This document shows positions 54,444 to 62,817 of a DNA stretch of 64,000 bases, one piece after another (position 1 is the first letter of the stretch; the number at the start of each line of letters is the position of its first letter). The stretch comes from Achromobacter pestifer (lineage in GTDB: Bacteria > Pseudomonadota > Gammaproteobacteria > Burkholderiales > Burkholderiaceae_B), in contig NZ_CP053985.1 in assembly GCF_013267355.1 (NCBI RefSeq), positions 992,001 to 1,056,000 on the forward strand, in the 5' to 3' direction. Below the pieces are notes generated by a model. The model saw only the letters and a program-made list of their open reading frames with translations. It was not told the origin of the DNA and made no database searches. The position numbers were made by a program, and so were the translations under genes.

Positions 54444-57400
54444 TTATGCCGCTTCGGAGGCCATCATCTGGACGGCCGAGTCTATGTCTACCGCAACGAT
54501 ACGCGAAACCCCTTGCTCTTGCATGGTTACGCCGATCAGTTGCTTGGCCATCTGCATCGCGATCTTGTTGTGCGAGATGAAGAGGAACTGGGTCTGCTCG
54601 CTCATGTTGGCGACCAGGTTCGCGTAGCGTTCGGTGTTGGCGTCGTCCAGCGGCGCGTCCACCTCGTCCAGCAGGCAGAACGGCGCGGGGTTGAGCTTGA
54701 ACAGCGCGAACACCAGGGCGGTCGCGGTCAGGGCCTTTTCGCCGCCGGACAGCAGGTGGATGGTGCTGTTGCGCTTGCCCGGAGGCTGCGCCATGACCTG
54801 CACGCCGGCGTCGAGGATTTCCTCGCCCGTCATGCTCAGCTTGGCCTCGCCGCCGCCGAACAGCTTCGGGAACAGCTCGCCGAAGTGGCCGTTGACGACG
54901 TTGAAGGTTTCTTGCAACAGTTCGCGCGTCTCGCGGTCGATCTTGCGGATGGCGTCCTCGAGAGTCTCGATGGCGCTCATCAGGTCCTGGTTTTGCGAAT
55001 CGAGGAAGCCCTTGCGCTCGCGCGAGGTGTTCAGTTCGTCCAGCGCGGCCAGGTTGACCGAACCCAGCGATTCGATCTGGCGCGAAATACGGCCGACTTC
55101 GGACTGCAGCCAGCTGGCGCGGCGCCATTCGTCGGACTGGTTGGCCAGATCCTGGGCCAGCGCCTCGCGGTCGACCTCGCGCGCGTTCAATTGTTCGGTG
55201 AACTGCTCTTCGGCCAGGCGGGCGGCCTGTTCCTGCAACTGCAGTTCCATGATGCGGGCGCGCCGCGGCTCCAGCGTCTGCTCCTGCTGCAGGCGGTCTT
55301 CGTCCGCGCCGCGCAGCAGCGCCGCCAGGTTTTCGAGTTCCTGGCGCGCGCGCGACAGCGCTTCCTCGCGCTCGGCGCGCGCTTCCAGGGCGTCCTGCAG
55401 GCCGGCCTGGGACGCCGAGGCGTCCAGCTCGGCCAAGTCCACCAGCAGCTGTTCCAGCTCGACGCTGCCGCGCTGGCTCTGGTCGGCGGCCAACTGCTGA
55501 TTGCGCTGCAGGTCGGTGATACGGACCTGGATGCCGCGTTCGGCGAATTCGGCTTCCTGGGCGGCGCGCTCCAATTCGCGCAGGCCGGCGCGGGCCGCTT
55601 CGGCCTGGGCCGCCAGGGTTTCGCCGTCGATCTCGGCGTCGGCGAAACGGGATTGGTGTTCGGCCAGCTCTTCGTCCAGCGCCTCGAAGCGGGCCTCGGC
55701 CTCTTCGCGGGCGGCGCGCAGGTCTTCTTCCTGGACCTTGATCTCTTCGAGGTCCTGGCGCAGGCGCGAGGCGCGTTCGCCGGACTGTTCGGCCTGCTGC
55801 TGCAAGCGCGAGTGTTCCAGCTGGATGTCGTGCACCCGGCGGGTGACCTCCGCCACGCGCTGGCGCGCCGGGGCGATGGCCTGGGACACCTGCTGCCAGG
55901 CGACCTCGGCGCGGGCGACCGCAGCGCGCGCCTGGTCGGCGATGAGCTGTTGCGCCTTGATCTCGCGTTGCAGGTTCTCGATTTCCTGCTGGCGCGCCAG
56001 CAGGCCGGCCTGCTCGGAATCCGGCGCGTAGAAGCGCACGCTGTGGGCGTCGACCAGATGGCCGGCCTTGACCACGCAGGCGCCACCGGCCGGCAGGCTG
56101 GCGCGCATGGCCAGCGCCTGGGTCACGTCGGTGGCCGTGTAGATGCCGCCCAGCCACTCATTCAGCAGGGTGCGCAGATCCGGATCGGTGATGCGCAGCA
56201 GGCTGGCCAGCGGCGTCAGGCCGGCGGGCGCGGCGGGAGCCGGCGCGGCGACCGGCAATTGGTAGAAGGCCAGCCGGGCGGGCGGCGCATCCTCGGCGAA
56301 GGCACGGGCCCAATCCAGGTTGCGCACTTCCATGGAGGCCATGCGCTCGCGCAGGGCGGCTTCCAGGGCGGTTTCCCAGCCGGGTTCGATGTGCAGCTTC
56401 TGCCACAGGCGCGACAACCCGGCGAGTTCATGCTTGGCCAGCCAGGGTTCCAGCGCGCCCTGCTTCTGCACGTCTTCCTGCAGCTTCACCAGGGCCGACA
56501 GGCGGGCCTCCAGGCGCGCCAGGTTCTGCACGTCGGTCTGGGCGGCGGCCTGGGCGCGGCTGCGCTCGGCATCCGCTTCCGGCACGCGGCCTTCCAGGGT
56601 GGCCAGTGCCTCCTGGGCTTCCTCGAGCTGGTCCTCGCCGGCGACGCGGTCGCCAGCCAGTTGCTCCAGGCGCACGGGATCGGGGCTGTGTAGTTCGCGC
56701 AGTTCCTGCTGCAGGCGTTCGCGGCGCTGGTCCAGCGCCTGCATCTGGCGGTCCGCGTCGCGCTGCGACTGGGCCACCAGAGCCAGATTCTGTTCGACGC
56801 GGGCCAGCGCGGCACGCATCTCGTCGCGCCCCGAGGCGGCTTCGCGCACGCGCTGCTCCACGGCCGGCAGCGCGGCCTGGGCGTCCTCGGCCTTGGCGCG
56901 CGCCTCTTCGGTGCGGGCGGCGCCGGCGGCCAGGTCTTCCTCGGCCTGGGCGATCTGTTCGGTGCAGTGTTCGCGCTGGGCGGTCCACTCGCCGATCTGC
57001 TGCTGCAGCTGATCGCGGCGCGCCTGCAGGCGGTTGCGGGAATCGACCACGTGGCGGATTTCGGCTTCCAGGCGGCTGACCTGGGCGTTGGCCTCGTACA
57101 GCCCGCCCTGGGCGGTATGCACCGCATCGCTCGCGGCGTAGTGGGCCTGGCGCCGGGATTCCAGCGCGGCCTCGCCCGCCCGCAGGCCGGCGATGGCGGC
57201 TTCCAGCTCGTTCTGGGCCTGCGCCATCTCCTGGGCTTTCTTGGCCCGTTCCTCGCGCGCCCCGGTTTCCTTCAGGAACCACAGCGCGTGCTGTTTCTTT
57301 TCGCCATCGGCCTGGAGTTCGCGGTAGCGCGTGGCCACTTCGGCCTGGGCTTCCAGTTTTTCCAGCTGGCTGGTGAGTTCGCGCAGGATGTCTTCGACGC

Positions 57401-57977
57401 GGGTCAGGTTCTCGCGCGTGTCGGACAGGCGGTTCTCGGTCTCGCGGCGCCGTTCCTTGTAGCGCGACACCCCGGCCGCCTCTTCCAGGAACACCCGCAG
57501 TTCTTCGGGGCGCGCCTCGATCAGCCGGTTGATCATGCCCTGGCCGATGATGGCGTAGCCGCGGGCGCCCAGGCCGGTGCCCAGGAAGATGTCGTGGATG
57601 TCGCGGCGGCGGACCTGCTGGTTATTGACGAAGTAGCTGCTGGTGCCGTCGCGGGTCAGCACCCGGCGCACCGCGATTTCCGCGTAGGTGCTCCACTGGC
57701 CGGCGGCGCGCCCCTCGCTGTTGTCGAACACCATTTCAACGGAGGCCCGCGCCGCGGGCTTGCGGTTGCCGGAGCCGTTGAAAATGACGTCCTGCATGGA
57801 CTCGCCACGCAGCTCCGAGGCCTTGGCCTCGCCCAGCACCCAGCGCACGGCGTCGATAATGTTCGATTTCCCGCAGCCATTGGGACCCACCACGCCCACC
57901 AGTTGGCTGGGCACGGGAATCACGGTGGGATCGACGAAGGACTTGAAGCCGGCGAGTTTTAGCTGAGTAAGACGCAC
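54444..57977 (-). CDS. smc: Chromosome segregation protein SMC
   Basis: A 1177-residue SMC ATPase. Walker A GPNGCGKSNIIDAVRWVLGE is at about residue 31, two long coiled coils flank a hinge near residues 515-650, and the head is completed by LLSGGEKALTATALVFALF and Walker B FCLLDEVDAPLDDAN near residues 1080-1120. It organises and condenses the chromosome. It is the first gene of the smc-zipA-ligA unit. Very long Glu/Ala/Gln-rich coils account for the extensive open frames on the opposite strand. Confidence 0.96.
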   Translation of the reverse strand: MRLTQLKLAGFKSFVDPTVIPVPSQLVGVVGPNGCGKSNIIDAVRWVLGEAKASELRGESMQDVIFNGSGNRKPAARASVEMVFDNSEGRAAGQWSTYAEIAVRRVLTRDGTSSYFVNNQQVRRRDIHDIFLGTGLGARGYAIIGQGMINRLIEARPEELRVFLEEAAGVSRYKERRRETENRLSDTRENLTRVEDILRELTSQLEKLEAQAEVATRYRELQADGEKKQHALWFLKETGAREERAKKAQEMAQAQNELEAAIAGLRAGEAALESRRQAHYAASDAVHTAQGGLYEANAQVSRLEAEIRHVVDSRNRLQARRDQLQQQIGEWTAQREHCTEQIAQAEEDLAAGAARTEEARAKAEDAQAALPAVEQRVREAASGRDEMRAALARVEQNLALVAQSQRDADRQMQALDQRRERLQQELRELHSPDPVRLEQLAGDRVAGEDQLEEAQEALATLEGRVPEADAERSRAQAAAQTDVQNLARLEARLSALVKLQEDVQKQGALEPWLAKHELAGLSRLWQKLHIEPGWETALEAALRERMASMEVRNLDWARAFAEDAPPARLAFYQLPVAAPAPAAPAGLTPLASLLRITDPDLRTLLNEWLGGIYTATDVTQALAMRASLPAGGACVVKAGHLVDAHSVRFYAPDSEQAGLLARQQEIENLQREIKAQQLIADQARAAVARAEVAWQQVSQAIAPARQRVAEVTRRVHDIQLEHSRLQQQAEQSGERASRLRQDLEEIKVQEEDLRAAREEAEARFEALDEELAEHQSRFADAEIDGETLAAQAEAARAGLRELERAAQEAEFAERGIQVRITDLQRNQQLAADQSQRGSVELEQLLVDLAELDASASQAGLQDALEARAEREEALSRARQELENLAALLRGADEDRLQQEQTLEPRRARIMELQLQEQAARLAEEQFTEQLNAREVDREALAQDLANQSDEWRRASWLQSEVGRISRQIESLGSVNLAALDELNTSRERKGFLDSQNQDLMSAIETLEDAIRKIDRETRELLQETFNVVNGHFGELFPKLFGGGEAKLSMTGEEILDAGVQVMAQPPGKRNSTIHLLSGGEKALTATALVFALFKLNPAPFCLLDEVDAPLDDANTERYANLVANMSEQTQFLFISHNKIAMQMAKQLIGVTMQEQGVSRIVAVDIDSAVQMMASEAA

Positions 57978-58275
57978 AATACGATGACGACGGGTTGGGT
58001 TGAACGAAAGGCGTTAACGGACCTGCCGCACAGATTGCAAACCGGCCCCTGAAGGGCCGGCATACACATGGGTCGTATGATACCGCAGGCAGTCTGTCCC
58101 CAAACGTCAGCAAGGGTCAAGACGTGTTGTCCCTGAGCCTTGCCGGCGGTCAATCCGCGGGCAAACGCTCAATGGCCGCCGCCTGGGGTCCGGCTATACT
58201 CCCTGACACTTTTTTGCACGACACATAAATTTTCACGCGGACTGGCCGGGGCCAGGCCTGAGAACGGGGACATTC
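57978..58275. other. Divergent intergenic region between smc and lplT
   Basis: This 298-base gap holds one clear hairpin (CCGGCCC 58042-58048, GGGCCGG 58054-58060, loop CTGAA) and an isolated TATACT at 58195-58200 that could be the -10 of lplT but has no good -35. No ORF with family features and no convincing smc promoter was found. Confidence 0.5.
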
Positions 58276-59589
58276 TTGAAACGTGGTTTCTATCTGGTCA
58301 TGGCCGCGCAGGCCTTCTCGTCATTGGCCGACAACGCGCTGTTCATCGCAGCCATCGCCTTGATACAGGAACTGCATGGGCCGGACTGGATGGCGCCCAT
58401 GATGAAGTGGTCGTTCGCGCTGGCTTATGTCGTCCTGGCCGCCTTTGTCGGCGCGCTGGCGGACTCGTTCCCCAAGGGACGGGTGATGTTCTCCACCAAC
58501 GCCCTGAAGGTGACCGGCTGCCTGCTGATGTTCTCGTATGCCAGCATCGGCGTCGCCCCCGAATACCAGACCTACCTGGTGTGCGCGGCCTACGCCATCG
58601 TCGGCATCGGCGCCGCGGCCTACTCTCCCGCCAAATACGGCATCGTCACGGAAATGCTGCCCCCGTCCATGCTGGTCAAGGGCAATAGCTGGATCGAGGG
58701 CCTGACGGTCTTCTCCATCATCCTGGGCACCGTGCTGGGCGGCCTGCTGATTTCGTCCTCCGTTTCCACCGCCCTGCTCAGCCACTCGTTCATCAGCACG
58801 CTGGTCCGCACCCCGGCCGAAGCCGCGATCCTGGTCATCGCCTTCGTGTACCTGCTGGCGGCGCTGTGCAACCTGCTGATTCCGCACACCCACGTGCGCT
58901 ACCCGCCGCAGCAAAAGAACCCGGTGCGGCTGATCCGCACGTTCTGGGGCTATGTCTGTGTGCTGTGGAAGGACAAACTGGGCCAGATCTCCCTGGCCGT
59001 CACCACCCTGTTCTGGGGCGCCGGCGCCACGCTGCAACTGATCGTCATCGAATGGGGCCGCAGCCACCTGGGCTATCAGCTGGACAAGGCCTCGATGCTG
59101 ATGGGCGTGGCCGCGCTGGGCACGGTGGTCGGCTCCATCCTGGCGGGCCGCATTCCGCTGCGCCGCGCGCTGGCCGTGCTGCCGGTCGGCGCCGCCATGG
59201 GCCTGGTCGTGCTGCTGATGCCGCTGGTCTACTCGCCCTGGAGCGTCTACCTGCTGCTGCTGATCACGGGCGGCCTGGCCGGCTTTTTCGTGGTGCCGAT
59301 GAACGCGTTGCTGCAACACCGCGGCCACGTGCTGCTGTCGGCCGGCCATTCCATCGCCGTGCAGAACTTCAACGAACAGCTCAACATCCTGCTGATGGTG
59401 GCCATGTACACGCTGCTGCTGTGGCTGCAACTGCCCATCAACATCATCATCGTGATCTTCGGCACCGTGGTCGCCGTGCTGATGGTGGTCTTCATGCGCT
59501 GGAGCAAGCGCAACCTGCTGGCCAACCCCGAACTGCACGACCAGATCGGCCAGGAAGGCCATGGACGCGCGCTGGATTCCACGCACTAG
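58276..59589 (+). CDS. lplT: MFS transporter, lysophospholipid transporter LplT-like
   Basis: A 437-residue protein with about twelve hydrophobic segments. The N-terminus FYLVMAAQAFSSLADNALFIAAIAL and AAYSPAKYGIVTEMLPPSMLVKGN near residue 115 are typical of LplT, which flips lysophospholipids into the inner membrane for reacylation. The expected partner Aas acyltransferase is not adjacent. The start is TTG with GGGGA six bases upstream. A terminator follows the stop. Confidence 0.88.
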   Translation: MKRGFYLVMAAQAFSSLADNALFIAAIALIQELHGPDWMAPMMKWSFALAYVVLAAFVGALADSFPKGRVMFSTNALKVTGCLLMFSYASIGVAPEYQTYLVCAAYAIVGIGAAAYSPAKYGIVTEMLPPSMLVKGNSWIEGLTVFSIILGTVLGGLLISSSVSTALLSHSFISTLVRTPAEAAILVIAFVYLLAALCNLLIPHTHVRYPPQQKNPVRLIRTFWGYVCVLWKDKLGQISLAVTTLFWGAGATLQLIVIEWGRSHLGYQLDKASMLMGVAALGTVVGSILAGRIPLRRALAVLPVGAAMGLVVLLMPLVYSPWSVYLLLLITGGLAGFFVVPMNALLQHRGHVLLSAGHSIAVQNFNEQLNILLMVAMYTLLLWLQLPINIIIVIFGTVVAVLMVVFMRWSKRNLLANPELHDQIGQEGHGRALDSTH

Positions 59590-59611
59590 GCTCGCGATTC
59601 CAGTGCAATGC

Positions 59612-59640
59612 AAAACCGGGCTCACGCCCGGTTTTTCTTT
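59612..59640. terminator. Bidirectional terminator between lplT and the uracil-DNA glycosylase gene
   Basis: A perfect ten-pair stem AAAACCGGGC/GCCCGGTTTT with a TCAC loop, then a T-rich run. It suits both converging genes. Confidence 0.93.
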
Positions 59641-59666
59641 GCCACTAGACTTTGCGGAGCCAGGCC

Positions 59667-60662
59667 TCAGGCCAGTTGCGCCACCGCCAGCCGCAGGTCC
59701 TGCCAGGCGCGCGCCTTCTCGCTGGGGCTGCGCAGCAGGTAGGCGGGGTGGTAGCTGACGACCACCGGGATCTCCCGTCCTTCGTCCGTCTTCAACGGGT
59801 GGATGCGGCCGCGCAGGCTGCCTATCGTCGCGTCCGTGCCCAGCAGCGTCTGGGCGGCGAAACGGCCCAGCACCAGGATCCGCTCAGGCTTGAGCAGCGC
59901 GATCTGGCGCATCAGGTAGGGACTGCAGGCCGCGATTTCCTCGGGCTTGGGATTGCGGTTGCCGGGCGGGCGGCACTTGATGACGTTGGTGATGAACACG
60001 TCGCGCTCGCGGCTCATGGACACCGACGACAGCATGGCGTCCAGCAACTGCCCGGAGCGGCCCACGAAGGGCTGCCCTTGCCGGTCCTCTTGCTCGCCCG
60101 GCGCCTCGCCCACCACCAGCCAGCGCGTGGGCTGGCCGCCATGGCCGAATACCGCGTTGCGGCGGCCCTTGCACAGGCCGCAGGCAGCGCAGGCAACGAC
60201 CTGGCCGTGCATTTCTTCCAGCGTGGAATTGCGGATCGCTTCGGCCACCGGCACCGGCGGCGGCGGCGCAGCCTCGGCCTCCGCCTTGGGGACCGGACGC
60301 GGCGGCGGGCCGGTACGATTCAGGATCGAAGCCGGTATGCCCGGGCGGCCGGAAGCCGGCTCGGCGGGAGCCGGTGCCGCGGCGGCCGGCGCGGCGGCCG
60401 GTGTCTCGCTTGCCGGTACCGCGGCAACCGGCGCGGCGGCCTCGGCAGGCAGCGGCGCGAGCGGCGCCTCGGCCGCCGGCGCCCGTACCGGATCCGAAAA
60501 AACTGCCTTAGAAACAAGAACTTGCGCCTCGACTGCGGGCCTGCTTGGCGCGGGGGCCGGACGCAGCCACAAGCGCTCCATGCCGAGTTCGCGCAGCCAG
60601 ATGCGCTGCAGCGGATTGACGCGGGGCGCGGCCGGCGGCGGCGCTACGGTAGCTTGGTTCAT
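59667..60662 (-). CDS. Family 4 (Fe-S) uracil-DNA glycosylase with Ala/Pro-rich N-terminus
   Basis: A 331-residue protein. Residues about 145-330 form a 4Fe-4S uracil-DNA glycosylase: CAACGLC (Cys158, Cys161, Cys164), GEAPGEQED at 185-193, NVIKCRPPGNRNP, ACSPYL and the late SYHPAYLLRSP. The first 140 residues are low-complexity Ala/Pro, apart from a short motif LQRIWLRELGMERLWL near residue 18. It removes uracil from DNA. The start overlaps the TsaB-RimI stop by four bases. Confidence 0.9.
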   Translation of the reverse strand: MNQATVAPPPAAPRVNPLQRIWLRELGMERLWLRPAPAPSRPAVEAQVLVSKAVFSDPVRAPAAEAPLAPLPAEAAAPVAAVPASETPAAAPAAAAPAPAEPASGRPGIPASILNRTGPPPRPVPKAEAEAAPPPPVPVAEAIRNSTLEEMHGQVVACAACGLCKGRRNAVFGHGGQPTRWLVVGEAPGEQEDRQGQPFVGRSGQLLDAMLSSVSMSRERDVFITNVIKCRPPGNRNPKPEEIAACSPYLMRQIALLKPERILVLGRFAAQTLLGTDATIGSLRGRIHPLKTDEGREIPVVVSYHPAYLLRSPSEKARAWQDLRLAVAQLA

Positions 60663-61906
60663 ACCGCCGCTCCATCCGCCGCGAAGCGCTTCTGCATGAC
60701 CAGGGCATCTTCCCTGCCGCCCTTTTCCGCCGGGTAATAGCCCCGGCGCACGCCGATCTGCAGATAGCCGTGCCGCTTGTAGAAACCGACGGCCGACTCG
60801 TTGGACGGGCGCACTTCCAGCAGCACGCCCTCCACGCCGCGTTCGCGCGCCTGCTGCTCGCACCAATCCAGCAGCACGCCGCCCAGGCCCTGGCGGTGCA
60901 GCGGCTTGGCCACCGCGATCACCAGCAGGTGCGCCACATCGGGCGCGAACATGAGCACGCAGAACCCCGCCAGCTTGCCTTCGCGCCGCAGCACCCAGGC
61001 GCCATAGCCGGCCGCCAGGGCGTCCACGAAATTACCGCGCGTCCAGGGAAAGGCCTGCACATGGGCCTCCAGCGCCACGACCTCGTCCAGATCGGCGTCG
61101 GCCATGGGTTGGGGCGCCGAAGCGACCAGCGACTGGGCTTTCGGATTGCCGCCCTCGCCCCGCATGCGCTCGGCGGTGGTGAACGCCACCTTGTCGCGCA
61201 CATAGAGCGGCGCGGCCAGTTCAGGCGCCACGGCCTCGCCCCGCATCCAGCCCTGCCGCCCCAGACGGGCGACGCTGGCCGCTTCCGGCCGCTGCGCGTC
61301 GGCGCGGCGCCACTCTCCGGGGAATTGCATCTCGGACGCGTAGGCCCCCCACGCATCGCCGGCCAGCACCGGCGCCAACGGCCGGCCCGCGCGCGCCGAC
61401 CAGGCCGGCAGGTGATGGGCGGTCCAGGGCACGACCTCGGCCGCCGCGATCAGCAGCGGCGCCTGCAGGACTTCCCAGGTAATTTCGCCATCCGAAACGG
61501 ATGCCTGGCGATAGACGGCCAGATAGACCTCGCTCATGCGGGCATCCAGCGCGACCACGATCGCGTCGGCCGGCGTGGCTTCCACCTGTGCGGCGACCGC
61601 CTGATGAGAGACAATGGGAAGTACCGGGATGCCCAGGCCCAGGCCCATGCCTTGGGCCACTCCGCAGGCCACCCGCAGGCCGGTGAATCCGCCCGGACCC
61701 TGGCCAAAAGCCACCGCGTGCAAGGCGGCTGGCGCCAGTCCGGACGCCGCCAGCAGCTCGTTGGCCATGGGCAAGAGCCGTTCCGCGTGCTCCTGGGAGC
61801 CTTCATGTTCCCTGAAGCTGACCTCCAGGCGGCCATCGACCGCCCGCAACAGGGCCACGCCGCAACGGGACGAAGAGGTTTCCAAAGCCAGCAGGTTTAG
61901 TTCCAT
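60659..61906 (-). CDS. tsaB: TsaB-RimI fusion: tRNA t6A biosynthesis protein with ribosomal-protein acetyltransferase
   Basis: A 415-residue fusion. Residues 1-240 are TsaB: LLALETSSSRCGVALL at the start and AFGQGPGGFTGLRVACGVAQG near 66-86, the partner of TsaD in making t6A37 of tRNA. Residues about 265-410 are a GNAT domain of RimI type, with VIAVAKPLHRQGLGGVLLDW for acetyl-CoA binding and SNESAVGFYKRHGY. In E. coli these are separate proteins. It is cotranscribed with the glycosylase gene. Confidence 0.93.
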   Translation of the reverse strand: MELNLLALETSSSRCGVALLRAVDGRLEVSFREHEGSQEHAERLLPMANELLAASGLAPAALHAVAFGQGPGGFTGLRVACGVAQGMGLGLGIPVLPIVSHQAVAAQVEATPADAIVVALDARMSEVYLAVYRQASVSDGEITWEVLQAPLLIAAAEVVPWTAHHLPAWSARAGRPLAPVLAGDAWGAYASEMQFPGEWRRADAQRPEAASVARLGRQGWMRGEAVAPELAAPLYVRDKVAFTTAERMRGEGGNPKAQSLVASAPQPMADADLDEVVALEAHVQAFPWTRGNFVDALAAGYGAWVLRREGKLAGFCVLMFAPDVAHLLVIAVAKPLHRQGLGGVLLDWCEQQARERGVEGVLLEVRPSNESAVGFYKRHGYLQIGVRRGYYPAEKGGREDALVMQKRFAADGAAV

Positions 61907-62048
61907 AGGTGCAGATTGTACGAAATACTCCGACTCCGCCCCCGGTTATCAGGGGGATGCCAGGGGGATTTCAACCATGGATCGCAATGTGTAATATCTT
62001 GTGAACGCCCACTAGCCGCTGGTTCTTGCCACTGTTACATTTCCGGCC

Positions 62049-62783
62049 ATGAATACGCAAAACACCACCCCCACCCGAAAAATCCTCGTCGTCGACGATG
62101 ATCCGCGCTTGCGCGATTTGCTGCGTCGGTATTTATCCGAACAGGGATTCAACGTTTTCGTTGCCGAAGACGCCAAAGAGATGGGCAAACTCTGGCAACG
62201 CGAGCATTTCGACCTGCTCGTGCTGGATCTGATGCTGCCTGGCGAAGATGGCCTGTCCATCTGTCGCCGGCTGCGCGGTGGTCACGACAACACCCCCATC
62301 ATCATGCTGACGGCCAAGGCGGAAGAAATCGACCGCATCGTCGGCCTGGAGATGGGCGCGGACGATTACCTGTCCAAGCCGTTCAATCCCCGGGAACTGC
62401 TGGCGCGGATCAACGCGATCCTGCGCCGCCGCGGCACCGAGGAACATCCCGGCGCCCCCAGCCAGGAAAACGAATCCATCGCCTTCGGCCCCTACACGCT
62501 GAACCTGTCCACCCGTACGCTCACGCGCAACGGCGAACAGGTGCCCATCACCACCGGCGAATTCTCGGTGCTGAAGGTGTTCGCCCGCCACCCCAAGATC
62601 CCGCTGTCGCGCGACAAGCTCATGGAACTGGCGCGCGGCCGCGAATACGAAGCCTTCGATCGCAGCCTGGACGTGCAGATCTCGCGCCTGCGCAAGCTGA
62701 TCGAACCGAATCCGTCCAAGCCCGTATTCATCCAGACCGTCTGGGGTCTCGGATACGTGTTTGTGCCGGACGGTGGTAGCTGA
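62049..62783 (+). CDS. ompR: OmpR-type two-component response regulator
   Basis: A 244-residue regulator. The receiver domain (10-125) has acidic pocket DDD (16-18), phosphoacceptor Asp60 in VLDLMLPGEDG, MLTAKAEE and Lys in DDYLSKPFNPRELLAR. The C-terminal winged helix (about 145-242) contains the ITTGEFSVLKVF and DVQISRLRKLIEPNP segments and ends in VWGLGYVFVPDGGS. All match OmpR. The kinase gene follows after 34 bases. Confidence 0.94.
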   Translation: MNTQNTTPTRKILVVDDDPRLRDLLRRYLSEQGFNVFVAEDAKEMGKLWQREHFDLLVLDLMLPGEDGLSICRRLRGGHDNTPIIMLTAKAEEIDRIVGLEMGADDYLSKPFNPRELLARINAILRRRGTEEHPGAPSQENESIAFGPYTLNLSTRTLTRNGEQVPITTGEFSVLKVFARHPKIPLSRDKLMELARGREYEAFDRSLDVQISRLRKLIEPNPSKPVFIQTVWGLGYVFVPDGGS

Positions 62784-62817
62784 CCGACTCGCCCGCCCCG
62801 GGCAGGAGCGCAGCCTC

